The notes beneath the pieces were generated by a model. The model was not told where the DNA came from. It ran no database searches and saw nothing but the letters and a program-made list of their open reading frames with translations. Shown here in pieces: positions 46,199-55,460 of a stretch of DNA of 64,000 nt (positions are counted from its first letter, which is position 1; each line of letters begins with the position of its first letter). This stretch comes from Xenorhabdus doucetiae. GTDB lineage: Bacteria > Pseudomonadota > Gammaproteobacteria > Enterobacterales > Enterobacteriaceae. Made by a program: the position numbers and the translations under genes. The stretch lies in assembly GCF_000968195.1 (NCBI RefSeq), contig NZ_FO704550.1, positions 2,418,001 through 2,482,000 on the forward strand. The letters run 5' to 3'.

Positions 46199-46659
46199 TA
46201 GTAAATACCATAATCTTGTGAAAGGCTTGTCAATTCGTCCATTGCTAACATTGCATCAGCATCACGCTTTTGTTTGAAAGCCATAAGATCTGCAAAACGT
46301 ATCCGCCGATGACGTCCTGTTTTATGAAATTTGATTTGGCCATCCTCAAGTAATTTAACAACATGTGGCCGTGATACATTAAGTATATTGGCAGCTTCTT
46401 GAGTAGTCAGTTCAGCATGAACAGGAACTATCTGTACTGCATTCCCGCAGGCAAGTTCGCCCAAGATTTCGACGAGTAATTTTACCGCAGAAGAAGGAAC
46501 CTCTATTGATTGTCCTTCCTTTTCGTCATTTTTAATTGTGAAATGACGCGCCTCAAACTTTGTAGCCAACAATGCCGACAAATCGCGATAACTTTTTTGC
46601 GCAATCTCTTTTTCTTGTGTATCTGGTAACTGGATATTGGGTAAAGTGGTCGTAGTCAT
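46198..46659 (-). CDS. Excisionase-type helix-turn-helix antitoxin for the PIN toxin
   Basis: 153 aa from ATG 46659 (AGGAG 10 nt upstream). The C-terminal HTH resembles excisionases (LTTQEAANILNVSRPHVVKLLEDGQIKFHKTGRHRRIRFADLMAFK), followed by an acidic tail (AMDELTSLSQDYGIY). The partner arrangement and size match PIN/HTH toxin-antitoxin pairs in which the antitoxin is a Xis-like protein. The ORF is open upstream to 46755 but lacks an SD there. Confidence 0.85.
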   Translation of the reverse strand: MTTTTLPNIQLPDTQEKEIAQKSYRDLSALLATKFEARHFTIKNDEKEGQSIEVPSSAVKLLVEILGELACGNAVQIVPVHAELTTQEAANILNVSRPHVVKLLEDGQIKFHKTGRHRRIRFADLMAFKQKRDADAMLAMDELTSLSQDYGIY

Positions 46660-46796
46660 AATTGCATTTCTCCTCTCTATTTCTATATATTGCAAAATCC
46701 ATTTTAATCGAAATAAAAGAAACGAGCAATATTCGAAATAATCGAAATGCCGCAAGGGAAAGATGTACTGTGGGAGAACACCAATGGTGACATTGC

Positions 46797-46898
46797 TTGA
46801 TGGAAAACAGAGTTGGACTGAGAATAAGTTAGCTCAAATCCAGGCTGACAGTGACACTTTAAAAATGGTAACTATCAGGCCAAATCTGAGCTAATACA
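46797..46898. repeat. Direct repeat R2 flanking the PIN/HTH module
   Basis: Partner of R1 (45495-45598). It ends 5 bp before the flgL stop. A 36-codon frame (46784-46894) spans it, but the same frame is not kept in R1, so coding is doubtful. Confidence 0.8.
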
Positions 46899-46903
46899 CT
46901 TAA

Positions 46904-47851
46904 TCAGCGATACATCTCAAACAGCGACATGCCTTTTAAGTCAGTGAAAGCCTTATAGGAAGCCTGTAGTGCAGCCTGTTCCTGATAATAACCAGAAATA
47001 GTAGACACCAAATCTGCATCCATCAACTCACCCATGCGAACTTTATTGGCCATGCTGCGTTCACCGGCCAGCGCATCCAGTTGCTCCATTTCTTGAAGCT
47101 GTAGTCCCAGCACCGCTTCCGCCGAAGAGAAGTTATTTAAGCTATTACGTACACTTCGGTTAGCTTTGTCAATCAACTTCGTTGATTCATCTCTTTCTGC
47201 TTCGCTGGCCTCCGTAAAGGGTTTTCTCAGACCCTCAATCGCCAGATCAATGGCGGCAAAAATATCTGATTCTGCATCAGGAATCGGATTGGACGTGGTT
47301 GATAAAAAGACTTCCTGCCCGGTATGGGCGATAACCATGGAACGATTGTCATCCACCCTTTGGGTGATGGCTTCATGTCCACCTTTGTAGCTAACTTTCC
47401 CATTGTCATCCGCTTCGAAAGGGGGAACATCGGTTTTATAACCGGCAAAAATATAGCGGCCATTGCCATCGGTTTTATTGCCGAGGTTCAGCAATTGCTG
47501 TTTTAGTCCCTCCAACTGCTGGGCATAAGAGGCGCGATCGTGATCGCTTTGTTCATCCGCAGCGGCGACTAAGGTTTCAAAAACATTCCGTGTCACCAAT
47601 CCAACACTGGCGATAGTGTCCATTTGGGTTGACATCGTGTTCTTGGCAAAAATACGCGCCGTCACATATTGCTGATTCTGCGACTCAGATTGAGCCACCA
47701 TAATGTTCTGCGAAGCCGCTAATGGATCATCCGATGGGTTGATGACTCGTTTCCCCGTGGATAATTGTTCACCATACTGCATCCATTTAGCTTGGGAGCC
47801 AAAAATTCCATTCATTTTTTGGCTATATAAAAGATTGGTACTTACACGCAC
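46904..47851 (-). CDS. flgL: Hook-filament junction protein FlgL (HAP3)
   Basis: 315 aa. The N-terminal D0 (MRVSTNLLYSQKMNGIFGSQAKWMQYGEQLSTGKRVINPSDDP) and C-terminal end (YQEQAALQASYKAFTDLKGMSLFEMYR) are flagellin-like and intact. It joins hook to filament. It follows flgK by 49 bp and is probably co-transcribed from the sigma-28 promoter ahead of flgK. Confidence 0.96.
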   Translation of the reverse strand: MRVSTNLLYSQKMNGIFGSQAKWMQYGEQLSTGKRVINPSDDPLAASQNIMVAQSESQNQQYVTARIFAKNTMSTQMDTIASVGLVTRNVFETLVAAADEQSDHDRASYAQQLEGLKQQLLNLGNKTDGNGRYIFAGYKTDVPPFEADDNGKVSYKGGHEAITQRVDDNRSMVIAHTGQEVFLSTTSNPIPDAESDIFAAIDLAIEGLRKPFTEASEAERDESTKLIDKANRSVRNSLNNFSSAEAVLGLQLQEMEQLDALAGERSMANKVRMGELMDADLVSTISGYYQEQAALQASYKAFTDLKGMSLFEMYR

Positions 47852-47900
47852 AATATCACCTCCTTTTTTTCTTCAGCCACTTTTTTTCAGCCACAACGCA

Positions 47901-49538
47901 TTAACGAAGTTCCAAAATGGCATTGAACAGGGTCGATGCCGTCTGGATAACACGGGCATTTGCCAAATAGTATTGTTGCAAACGTTGCAGTTCACCGTAT
48001 TCTTCGTCCATATTGACGCCAGAAATAGACTCGCGAGCTTTATGAAGTGCATCTACGTTAATCTTCTGGGCATCCACACTGCGTTGAGAACTATTGGCTT
48101 TACTGCCCACCGTACTGGCCAGCGAAGCATAGGCATCCGTCAAGGTATTTTTACCCTCAATCAGCTTGTTTTTTTGCAGGAGGGTAAACTTCTTCGCATT
48201 GTTGTTATTACTTGGACCTGAATCTTTGGCTCCAGACATTGCCAGTTGGGCGGAATCTGTAATATTGACTTCCAGCGTTGCGATGACGCTACTGACCGTT
48301 TTCAGGGTGTAGCGATCATTATCCTGTGGATTGGTCGCCTTGATCTCGACTTTCAAACCATCAAATTCCAGCGCATTACCATTCTTAGTCACCGCGATCA
48401 TTTCCTTGTCAACGACGCGCTGGACTTTCCAATCACCACCTTCGTACTTGATGGTGTAGTCACTGGCTTTGACTTTAGTGGTATCCGCGTATGCCACGGT
48501 AATTTCGGCCGTACCTTTGTTGTTACTGTTAGAAATAGCACCTGGTTTGGAAAAGTTGAAGAAATCAATACCTGATTTATCGTTCAGATCGAAACCCGCG
48601 CGTTGCACCTGATTGAATTGATCCGCCATCACTAATCCCAACTGGTTTAATTGATTGCGAGTTGGGTTTATCACTTCACTACGCACACGCAATGCGCCGC
48701 CCAATTTCCCTTGCGAGATAAAACGCTCATCAATTTCTCTCGTACCCGTACCGTTGTTATAACCCAGCGTAGTTCGGCTGCTGTCTGCACTGGATGGGAT
48801 CGCTTCCAGCCGATGAGATTTACTGCCTGATACCAGTGACATACCGCCACCAAATGAGACGTTGTAAACACCACCGTCTTGCTGGGTCATGTCGACTTTA
48901 ACCAGTTTATTAAGTTTACCCAGCACATCGTCGCGTTTATCCAGTAATGCCAAAGGTTCACCCGTTCCCGCACCACGCATACGAGAAATTTCATCGTTCA
49001 GAAAGGCAATGTCTTCTGCGTATTTGTTGATGTCTTTGACATGGTTCTCAATTTGGCTATTAATACCACTGTCCAAATTACGGAGAACATGATCCGCTTC
49101 TTTAAATCGATTAACCAACCCTTCCGCTTTACCCAGCACGGTGGTTCTTGCTGCACTGTCTTCGGCATTATTTTCAAGCGTGCTCAGGCTGCTAAAAAAG
49201 TCTGCCATAGCGCTGGAAAGGCTGGTTGCCTTATCTGCCAGCAGATTGTCAACTTGAGAAATTCCATTATCGTATGTGACTAATTCCTCATATTTGGTCT
49301 GTGCCACCTGATGTTGCTGGGTGACAAACTCATTATATTGACGGTTAATGGAATTGACATGCGCACCATTACCGATAAAGCCAACCGGGGACATGTTTCC
49401 GTTATTCTGCGACATGACGGTTGTCTGGCGGTTATACCCTTCAGTTTTAGAATTGGAAATATTATTACCCACGACACTCATTGCCACCTGCGCAGCATTA
49501 ATACCGCTCATGGCCGTATTCATAAGATTATTGGACAT
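47901..49538 (-). CDS. flgK: Hook-filament junction protein FlgK (HAP1)
   Basis: 545 aa. It starts NLMNTAMSGINAAQVAMSVVGNNISNSKTEGYNRQ, the HAP1 rod/hook motif, and ends with EYGELQRLQQYYLANARVIQTASTLFNAILELR. Secreted, first junction layer on the hook. Its own sigma-28 promoter lies upstream. Confidence 0.97.
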   Translation of the reverse strand: MSNNLMNTAMSGINAAQVAMSVVGNNISNSKTEGYNRQTTVMSQNNGNMSPVGFIGNGAHVNSINRQYNEFVTQQHQVAQTKYEELVTYDNGISQVDNLLADKATSLSSAMADFFSSLSTLENNAEDSAARTTVLGKAEGLVNRFKEADHVLRNLDSGINSQIENHVKDINKYAEDIAFLNDEISRMRGAGTGEPLALLDKRDDVLGKLNKLVKVDMTQQDGGVYNVSFGGGMSLVSGSKSHRLEAIPSSADSSRTTLGYNNGTGTREIDERFISQGKLGGALRVRSEVINPTRNQLNQLGLVMADQFNQVQRAGFDLNDKSGIDFFNFSKPGAISNSNNKGTAEITVAYADTTKVKASDYTIKYEGGDWKVQRVVDKEMIAVTKNGNALEFDGLKVEIKATNPQDNDRYTLKTVSSVIATLEVNITDSAQLAMSGAKDSGPSNNNNAKKFTLLQKNKLIEGKNTLTDAYASLASTVGSKANSSQRSVDAQKINVDALHKARESISGVNMDEEYGELQRLQQYYLANARVIQTASTLFNAILELR

Positions 49539-49598
49539 ATGGTGATCCTTTTACGTTTTCGTTATGCCTCCGTCATGGGAGGTCATGCACTGCTACCG

Positions 49599-49625
49599 TT
49601 ATCGGCAAAATCGCCAGATCCTTGA
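49599..49625 (-). promoter_or_regulatory. flgK: Sigma-28 promoter of flgKL
   Basis: On the minus strand TCAA, 15 nt, GCCGATAA: perfect -10, one mismatch in the short -35. It lies in the flgJ-flgK gap, 61 bp before flgK. Confidence 0.85.
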
Positions 49626-49627
49626 GC

Positions 49628-50632
49628 TTAAAACAGGTTATCGAAATCATCAGAATAGGCTTTTGCCATTTGATGGCCGGTATTTTTTAACTGCTGGATC
49701 AGTGAGATTAATTTTTTGGCATAGCCAGGATCAGTGGCATAGCCGGCTTCTTGCAAGGAGTAGGCACCCTGCTCTGCCGTCGTTGATTCAGCGACTTTAA
49801 CGTAACGGGGGTTTTCCGTCAGGAGCTTGACGTAATCGGTTATCGCTTCCACATAAGAACCATACACCCGGAAACTGTCCTGTATTTTCTTCGCTTCACC
49901 CTCGATGTATTCCGTGGTCATGATACGGGTGACAGCCCCTTTCCACTGTTTCCCTGCCTTGATACCAAACAGGTTATGGCTCGGTTTACCTTCTGCCGTC
50001 AAAATTTCCCGTTGTCCCCAACCGGATTCCAGCGCTGCCTGTGCAATAATCAATAAATGAGGAATGCCGCTTTGCCGGCTTGCTAACTGTGCCGGCAAGG
50101 AAAGCATCGAAACAAAGCTGGCACTGTTCATCGGTAATGGCTTCGATTGAACGGCACTCTGGGAGAAGGCCGAAGACGAGTTTTTAGACCTATCGTTCTT
50201 AGATATATCGCCAAACATCGCGTCAGGCATAACCCTGCGCATAAACGGCTCCAGCGCCTGCTTCGGTAATGTTTGCAGGATTTCATTATCCAGCGGCATC
50301 GGCACGGTACCGGCTAACTCACTGGGAACATGATTCGCGTTGGAGAACTGTTTGACGATCATATCAGCAAATCCCAGCCCCTTTTGCGAAAGGTCTTGGG
50401 CAATTTGTTGGTCGTACATCGACGTATAAAAACGGGTCTGGTCACTGCTTAACATGCCATCCTGCGGCAACGAGGAACGCATACTTTTCAGCATCATCTG
50501 CACGAAGACGCCTTCCAGTTGTTGGGCTACTTGCCGTAGCCCCTGTTGTGGTTCCTGTGATAATTTGGCTTTCAGTGAATGCAGTGAATTGACATCATAA
50601 GCGGCACTGGACATCGTGAGAAAATCACTCAT
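49628..50632 (-). CDS. flgJ: Rod cap and peptidoglycan hydrolase FlgJ
   Basis: 334 aa. The N-terminal rod-capping domain (LEGVFVQMMLKSMRSSLPQDGMLSSDQTRFYTSMYDQQIAQ) is followed by a linker and a C-terminal glucosaminidase domain with the catalytic Glu in LIIAQAALESGWGQREI. It opens the wall for the rod. Start at 50632, overlapping the flgI stop by 1 bp; the longer ORF start lies inside flgI. Confidence 0.96.
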   Translation of the reverse strand: MSDFLTMSSAAYDVNSLHSLKAKLSQEPQQGLRQVAQQLEGVFVQMMLKSMRSSLPQDGMLSSDQTRFYTSMYDQQIAQDLSQKGLGFADMIVKQFSNANHVPSELAGTVPMPLDNEILQTLPKQALEPFMRRVMPDAMFGDISKNDRSKNSSSAFSQSAVQSKPLPMNSASFVSMLSLPAQLASRQSGIPHLLIIAQAALESGWGQREILTAEGKPSHNLFGIKAGKQWKGAVTRIMTTEYIEGEAKKIQDSFRVYGSYVEAITDYVKLLTENPRYVKVAESTTAEQGAYSLQEAGYATDPGYAKKLISLIQQLKNTGHQMAKAYSDDFDNLF

Positions 50633-51750
50633 CAGATAATCTCCAGCTTCGCCCGCAGACAACCTGCGCTCTCCATTGCCTGCAAGATCGACATTAAATC
50701 CGTCGGGGTTGCACCCAACGCATTCAACGCGCGCACCACTTGCGTCAGATTCGCACTGGCACTGAGCTGCTGCAAGGCGCCGCCCTGCTCCTGAATACCA
50801 ACCCCCGTATTACGGGTGACGACGGTGCTGCCTCCCGCCAGTGGTGTATTGGGCTGATTGACTACTATCTGACGTTCGACGGTCACCGACAAACTACCGT
50901 GAGCAATCGCACAACTGTCCAGCGTCACATTGCGGTTCATCACCACCGATCCGGTACGGGAATTGAAGATCACTTTGGCATCACCGGCATCGACACGAAT
51001 CGCCAAATTCTGCACTTGGGCCAGAAATTTCACCTGTTCGCTGTTCTCAATCGGCAAACGCAACTGCACCGTGCGGGAGTCCAGTGGTGTTGCCGTCCCC
51101 GTGCCTTTCAACCGGTTAACCGCATCACTGATTTGCTGGGCCAGCCCGAAATCATCATCATTCAGTTGCAGGTTTAACGTGCCTTTTTGGCCGAACTGGG
51201 TGGGCAGTTCACGCTCAATCACCGCCCCATTGGAGATACGGCCGCCCGCAAGCTGATTGATCTTAATACTGTTACCGCCGGCACTCGCCCCTGCGCCTCC
51301 CACCAGAATATTGCCCTGAGCCAGGGCATAGATTTGATTATCCACCCCTTTCAGTGGGGTCATCAGCAATGTCCCGCCCCGCAAACTCTTCGCATTACCC
51401 AGCGAGGAAACGACAACATCAATATTTTGCCCTGCACGGGCAAAAGGGGGCAGCTTGGCTGTCACCATCACAGCCGCGACGTTTTTAAGCTGCATATTCG
51501 TCCCAGAGGGAACGGTAATCCCCAACTGTGACAACATATTGCTCAGGCTTTGCGTGGTGAACGGGGTCTGCATGGTTTGGTCACCGGTTCCATCCAGACC
51601 GACCACCAAACCGTAACCAATCAACGCGTTATCCCTCACGCCTTCAATCGTTGTCAAATCGCGGATACGTTCGGCAAAAACCGCCGTCGATGTGAACGCA
51701 CCGGACAGCACCAACAACAGCGTAAAAAGGCTGGTGACTAATTTTTTCAT
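50632..51750 (-). CDS. flgI: Flagellar P-ring protein FlgI
   Basis: 372 aa with a signal peptide (KKLVTSLFTLLLVLSGAFTSTAVFA) and conserved mature start ERIRDLTTIEGVRDNALIGYGLVVGL. It forms the periplasmic bushing ring. The GAGG ribosome-binding site fits ATG 51750; ATG 51759 is three codons longer. Confidence 0.96.
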   Translation of the reverse strand: MKKLVTSLFTLLLVLSGAFTSTAVFAERIRDLTTIEGVRDNALIGYGLVVGLDGTGDQTMQTPFTTQSLSNMLSQLGITVPSGTNMQLKNVAAVMVTAKLPPFARAGQNIDVVVSSLGNAKSLRGGTLLMTPLKGVDNQIYALAQGNILVGGAGASAGGNSIKINQLAGGRISNGAVIERELPTQFGQKGTLNLQLNDDDFGLAQQISDAVNRLKGTGTATPLDSRTVQLRLPIENSEQVKFLAQVQNLAIRVDAGDAKVIFNSRTGSVVMNRNVTLDSCAIAHGSLSVTVERQIVVNQPNTPLAGGSTVVTRNTGVGIQEQGGALQQLSASANLTQVVRALNALGATPTDLMSILQAMESAGCLRAKLEII

Positions 51751-51765
51751 CCTGACCATCCTCTT

Positions 51766-52545
51766 TTAAAACGGTGAGATATTCATAAAGAAACGTTGCA
51801 ACCAGCCCATGTGCTGCGCTTCGTTGATATAGCCATCACCGACATATTCAATGCGGGCATCAGCAACCTGATTGGAACTGACCGTATTGTTGCCCGTGAT
51901 GGTGCGCGGGTTAACAACGCCGGAGAAACGAATGAACTCCGTTCCCTGATTAATGGCGATCTGTTTTTCTCCCACCACATGCAGGTTGCCATTGGCCAGT
52001 AGCTTATCCACGGTCACGGTAATCGTGCCCCGGAAGGTATTGTTGGCATTTGCTCCCCCTTTGCCGCCAAATTCGTTATTGCCTTCCATGCCTAAATCGG
52101 TTTTTCCACCTCCCATCACTCCCTGTAAAAAACGCGGGGTCAAGGTCGCCGTGAAACCGGTTTTCCCGTTGCGGCTGGCGTTGGCTGAGGAGTTTTTGCT
52201 CGCGCTGACGTTCTCCTGCAAGATAATCGTCAGCGTATCGCCGATATTGCGCGGGCGACGGTCTTCAAACAGCGGTTGATAACCGTAATAGACCGGTTGG
52301 ACAGTCTGGAAAATAGAACCATTCGGTGTTGGCGCAGGCGCTTCGGTGGGTTTAGCGGTTGTTTGCCCTGCTACCAGCGGTTTGTGCGGCATATACGCAC
52401 ACCCCCCCAGTGTCAGTGCTGACAGTGCCAGTACCGCCACAGATATATTGATACGCCACTTATTTCTCTGGTTTTTCCGTAAACCAGTGGAGCCATCAGC
52501 CTCATGGTTGTTCGCATGGCTTTCGGCAACGGGCATGGTATCCAT
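51766..52545 (-). CDS. flgH: Flagellar L-ring lipoprotein FlgH, with extended N-terminus
   Basis: 259 aa. The mature part is standard (PVYYGYQPLFEDRRPRNIGDTLTIILQENVSASK, EKQIAINQGTEFIRFSGVVNPRTI). The lipobox LGGC is at about residues 46-49, preceded by an unusually long leader: about 25 hydrophilic residues come before the hydrophobic core. No good internal start with an SD was found, so the extension may be real or the start may be unusual. Outer-membrane ring of the rod. Confidence 0.93.
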   Translation of the reverse strand: MDTMPVAESHANNHEADGSTGLRKNQRNKWRINISVAVLALSALTLGGCAYMPHKPLVAGQTTAKPTEAPAPTPNGSIFQTVQPVYYGYQPLFEDRRPRNIGDTLTIILQENVSASKNSSANASRNGKTGFTATLTPRFLQGVMGGGKTDLGMEGNNEFGGKGGANANNTFRGTITVTVDKLLANGNLHVVGEKQIAINQGTEFIRFSGVVNPRTITGNNTVSSNQVADARIEYVGDGYINEAQHMGWLQRFFMNISPF

Positions 52546-52550
52546 CTTCT

Positions 52551-52597
52551 ATGCTCTTAAAAAATAGGCTCTTAAAAAAATAGGCTCTTAAATTTAT
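52551..52597. repeat. Three tandem copies of a 15-16 bp unit upstream of flgH
   Basis: GCTCTTAA recurs at 52553, 52568 and 52584 inside near-identical A-rich units. They lie 6-52 bp before the flgH start, so copy number could alter spacing or expression of flgHIJ. Confidence 0.75.
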
Positions 52598-52659
52598 CGT
52601 GAGAATAGTGGAGGAAATGATTTCCCCACTATTCATGTCATGGTTAGGTCATGATTAGG

Positions 52660-53442
52660 TTATAACTGCGTCAGTTTTTGCAGCATCTGATCAGAGGTCG
52701 ATACGGCTTTACTGTTGATTTCATAAGCGCGCTGAACCTGGATCATATTGACCAACTCTTCCGCTACATTGACATTAGAGGTCTCAACATAGCCTTGATA
52801 GAGCAACCCAGCGCCATTGATGCCCGGCGCATTTTCCACCGGAACACCGGAACTGTTAGTTTCCAGATAGAGGTTTTCACCGACACTTTCCAAACCGCTT
52901 TCATTGATGAACGTGGTGAGTGTCAGTTGTCCAATCTGCTGAGGGGCATTTTGGCCTTGTACATTCACGCTGACGATCCCATCGCGGGCAATGCTGAGTT
53001 TGGTGGCATTGTCTGGAATGATAATCGCCGGCACGACCTGAAAACCGCCCGCAGTCACTAACTGCCCATTTTGATCTTTCTGGAATGAACCATCGCGGGT
53101 ATAGCCTGTCGTACCGTCAGGCATCTGGATTTGAAAGAAACCCTGTCCCTTGATTGCCACATCTTGGCTGCTGTTAGTCTGAGTCAAATTACCCTGACTG
53201 TGCAGACGTTCAGTCGCCACCGGACGTGCACCGGTACCGATCTGCAAACCGGATGGCAGACTCGTCTGTTCAGATGACATTGCACCCGGCTGACGTTCAG
53301 TTTGATAGAGTAAATCTTCAAACACCGCGCGTTGACGTTTAAAGCCGTTGGTACTGACGTTTGCCAGGTTGTTGGCAATGACATCCATATTGGTTTGCTG
53401 GGCATCCAGCCCAGTCTTGGCAATCCATAAAGATCGGATCAT
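52660..53442 (-). CDS. flgG: Flagellar distal rod protein FlgG
   Basis: 260 aa, exact E. coli size. The N-terminal motif is MIRSLWIAKTGLDAQQTNMDVIANNLANVSTNGFK and the end is AEELVNMIQVQRAYEINSKAVSTSDQMLQKLTQL. An ordinary, intact rod gene. Confidence 0.97.
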   Translation of the reverse strand: MIRSLWIAKTGLDAQQTNMDVIANNLANVSTNGFKRQRAVFEDLLYQTERQPGAMSSEQTSLPSGLQIGTGARPVATERLHSQGNLTQTNSSQDVAIKGQGFFQIQMPDGTTGYTRDGSFQKDQNGQLVTAGGFQVVPAIIIPDNATKLSIARDGIVSVNVQGQNAPQQIGQLTLTTFINESGLESVGENLYLETNSSGVPVENAPGINGAGLLYQGYVETSNVNVAEELVNMIQVQRAYEINSKAVSTSDQMLQKLTQL

Positions 53443-53459
53443 GAATTTATCTCCCCCGA

Positions 53460-54215
53460 TTAGCTCACAGCGAGAATTTGGTTAGCCCGCTGGGCATTTT
53501 CATCAGAACTGTGTATGACTTTCATCTGCATCTCAAAGCGACGCGCGTTGGCAATCATGTTCACCATGCTTTCCACGGGATTGACATTGCTGCCTTCCAG
53601 CACGCCCGACATGATTTTCACTTCGGTGCTGGCCGCCAATTCATCGCCTTGCTGTTCCCGCGCCTGTGGTGTCAAATGGAACAAGCCCTCATCACCCCGC
53701 ACCACTTGGTTGGCTTCCGGTTTGACGATTTTCAACTTGCCAATCTGACCCAACAAGGTGGGCGGATCGCTGGCAATCAGGGCTGAAATGGCACCATCGG
53801 CCGCGAGCGTTAATTCAGCCTGCGGCGGAACATCAATCGGCCCGTTCTCACCCATCAACATACGCCCCTGCACCATCAGTTGCCCTTCGGGTGAAATCTG
53901 GATGCTGCCGTTGCGGGTATAGGCTTCCGTCCCGTTTTCGAGCTGGACAGCCAGGTAGCCGCCTTGTCCGACCGCCACATCCAACGGACGGGCGGTATAA
54001 TTCATCGGTCCCTGACGGCTGTCCATGCCGGGAGTAGAAGCCACGGTGAGGGTACGTGTCGGCAGGGTTTCACCTTCAATCGGCACAGCACGCAGTGCGG
54101 CAAGCTGGGCTTTAAAGCCGGGTGTTGAGGCATTGGCCAGATTGTTGGCGGTGACCGCCTGATGCTCCAGCGTTTGGCGCGCGGCGCCCATCGCGGTATA
54201 AATGACGTGATCCAT
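53460..54215 (-). CDS. flgF: Flagellar proximal rod protein FlgF
   Basis: 251 aa. MDHVIYTAMGAARQTLEHQAVTANNLANASTPGFK at the start and VESMVNMIANARRFEMQMKVIHSSDENAQ at the end are the paired rod motifs. Intact. Confidence 0.96.
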   Translation of the reverse strand: MDHVIYTAMGAARQTLEHQAVTANNLANASTPGFKAQLAALRAVPIEGETLPTRTLTVASTPGMDSRQGPMNYTARPLDVAVGQGGYLAVQLENGTEAYTRNGSIQISPEGQLMVQGRMLMGENGPIDVPPQAELTLAADGAISALIASDPPTLLGQIGKLKIVKPEANQVVRGDEGLFHLTPQAREQQGDELAASTEVKIMSGVLEGSNVNPVESMVNMIANARRFEMQMKVIHSSDENAQRANQILAVS

Positions 54216-54236
54216 AAAGCTATCCGCCTGAGCTTA

Positions 54237-55445
54237 TTAACGCATGCTGACCAGTGTTTGCAGAATTTGGTCCTGCGTCTTGATGGTCTGGGCGTTGGAT
54301 TGATAGTTACGCTGGGCGACGATCATATTGACCAGCTCTTGGCTCATGTCCACGTTAGACGCTTCCAGCGCACCGCTGATGAACTTACCGAAGTTGCCTG
54401 AACCGGCAATCCCCACCACCGGGCTGCCGGATGAAGCCGATTCAGCCCAGACGTTATCGCCTTGTGCAGACAAACCTTCCGGGTTGGCAAAGTTTGCCAT
54501 CACGATCTGCCCCAAGACTTGCTTCTGGTCGTTGGAGTAGTTGCCGTAAATTTTGCCGTCATTTTCGATACGATAGCTGGTGAAAGTCCCTGCGGTATAA
54601 CCGTCTGGTGATCGATTGGCAATAAAATGCTGTGGAATTTCCTGCTGTTTACTGCCATTGAAATCAATGGTAATTGGTGCCGCGATTGAACCATTCAAAG
54701 ATGCCATCTCGAATTTGAACACATTATTGGTGCCCAACATTTGTCCATTTCCATCAAATGCCACATTACCCAATTCTTGAACTTCAGCATTTTCTACAGA
54801 AGTATCCTTGGCTTTAATTTCCCATTGATTGTCTGCTCTTTTCACAAAGTACACGTTGAGTTCGTGTTGATTCCCCAGGCTGTCAAAAACTGGCAGGGGT
54901 GTACTGTAGTGGTAACTGTCTTGATTGGTTGGATCGAATGCTTTTTCTGTCTGGTCGATCGCTTCGACCGTTGACTTCAGATTGGCCTTCAACTTGACTT
55001 CTGTCGTGGCTTTCGCACTCAACATATCGGTTGGAATCGAAATGGGTCCCACAGCACCGCCTTGCTGAACTTCGCCGTTTACCGCCGGATAACCGGTCAG
55101 CTTCATGCCCTGCATATTGATCAGGTTACGATCTGCATCCATTTTGAACTGACCGTTACGGGAATAGAAGATATTGCCGTTAGTATCCTGCATGCGGAAA
55201 AAACCGCCTTGGGTGATCGCCATATCCAACTGGCGGTTAGTCGTGGTGGTTGAGCCATCTTTAAAGTTCTGCACCAGACCCGAAACCTTAACCCCCAAAC
55301 CCACTTCTGAACCACTGAAAACATCCGCAAAGGTCGCGGAGCTGGATTTAAAACCAAATGTTGCTGAGTTTGAAATGTTATTACCGATAACGTCCAGATT
55401 ACCCGCTGCGGCATTCAAGCCACTGACCGCTTGTGAAAAAGACAT
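54237..55445 (-). CDS. flgE: Flagellar hook protein FlgE
   Basis: 402 aa, the usual size. MSFSQAVSGLNAAAGNLDVIGNNISNSATFGFKSS at the start and DMSQELVNMIVAQRNYQSNAQTIKTQDQILQTLVSMR at the end. Subunit of the universal joint; assembled under FlgD. Confidence 0.97.
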   Translation of the reverse strand: MSFSQAVSGLNAAAGNLDVIGNNISNSATFGFKSSSATFADVFSGSEVGLGVKVSGLVQNFKDGSTTTTNRQLDMAITQGGFFRMQDTNGNIFYSRNGQFKMDADRNLINMQGMKLTGYPAVNGEVQQGGAVGPISIPTDMLSAKATTEVKLKANLKSTVEAIDQTEKAFDPTNQDSYHYSTPLPVFDSLGNQHELNVYFVKRADNQWEIKAKDTSVENAEVQELGNVAFDGNGQMLGTNNVFKFEMASLNGSIAAPITIDFNGSKQQEIPQHFIANRSPDGYTAGTFTSYRIENDGKIYGNYSNDQKQVLGQIVMANFANPEGLSAQGDNVWAESASSGSPVVGIAGSGNFGKFISGALEASNVDMSQELVNMIVAQRNYQSNAQTIKTQDQILQTLVSMR

Positions 55446-55460
55446 ATGTCCTCCGTTTAA

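Noticed and set aside
46784..46894. 36-residue ORF over repeat R2
   Set aside because: The start and frame are not preserved in the near-identical repeat R1, so protein coding is unlikely.
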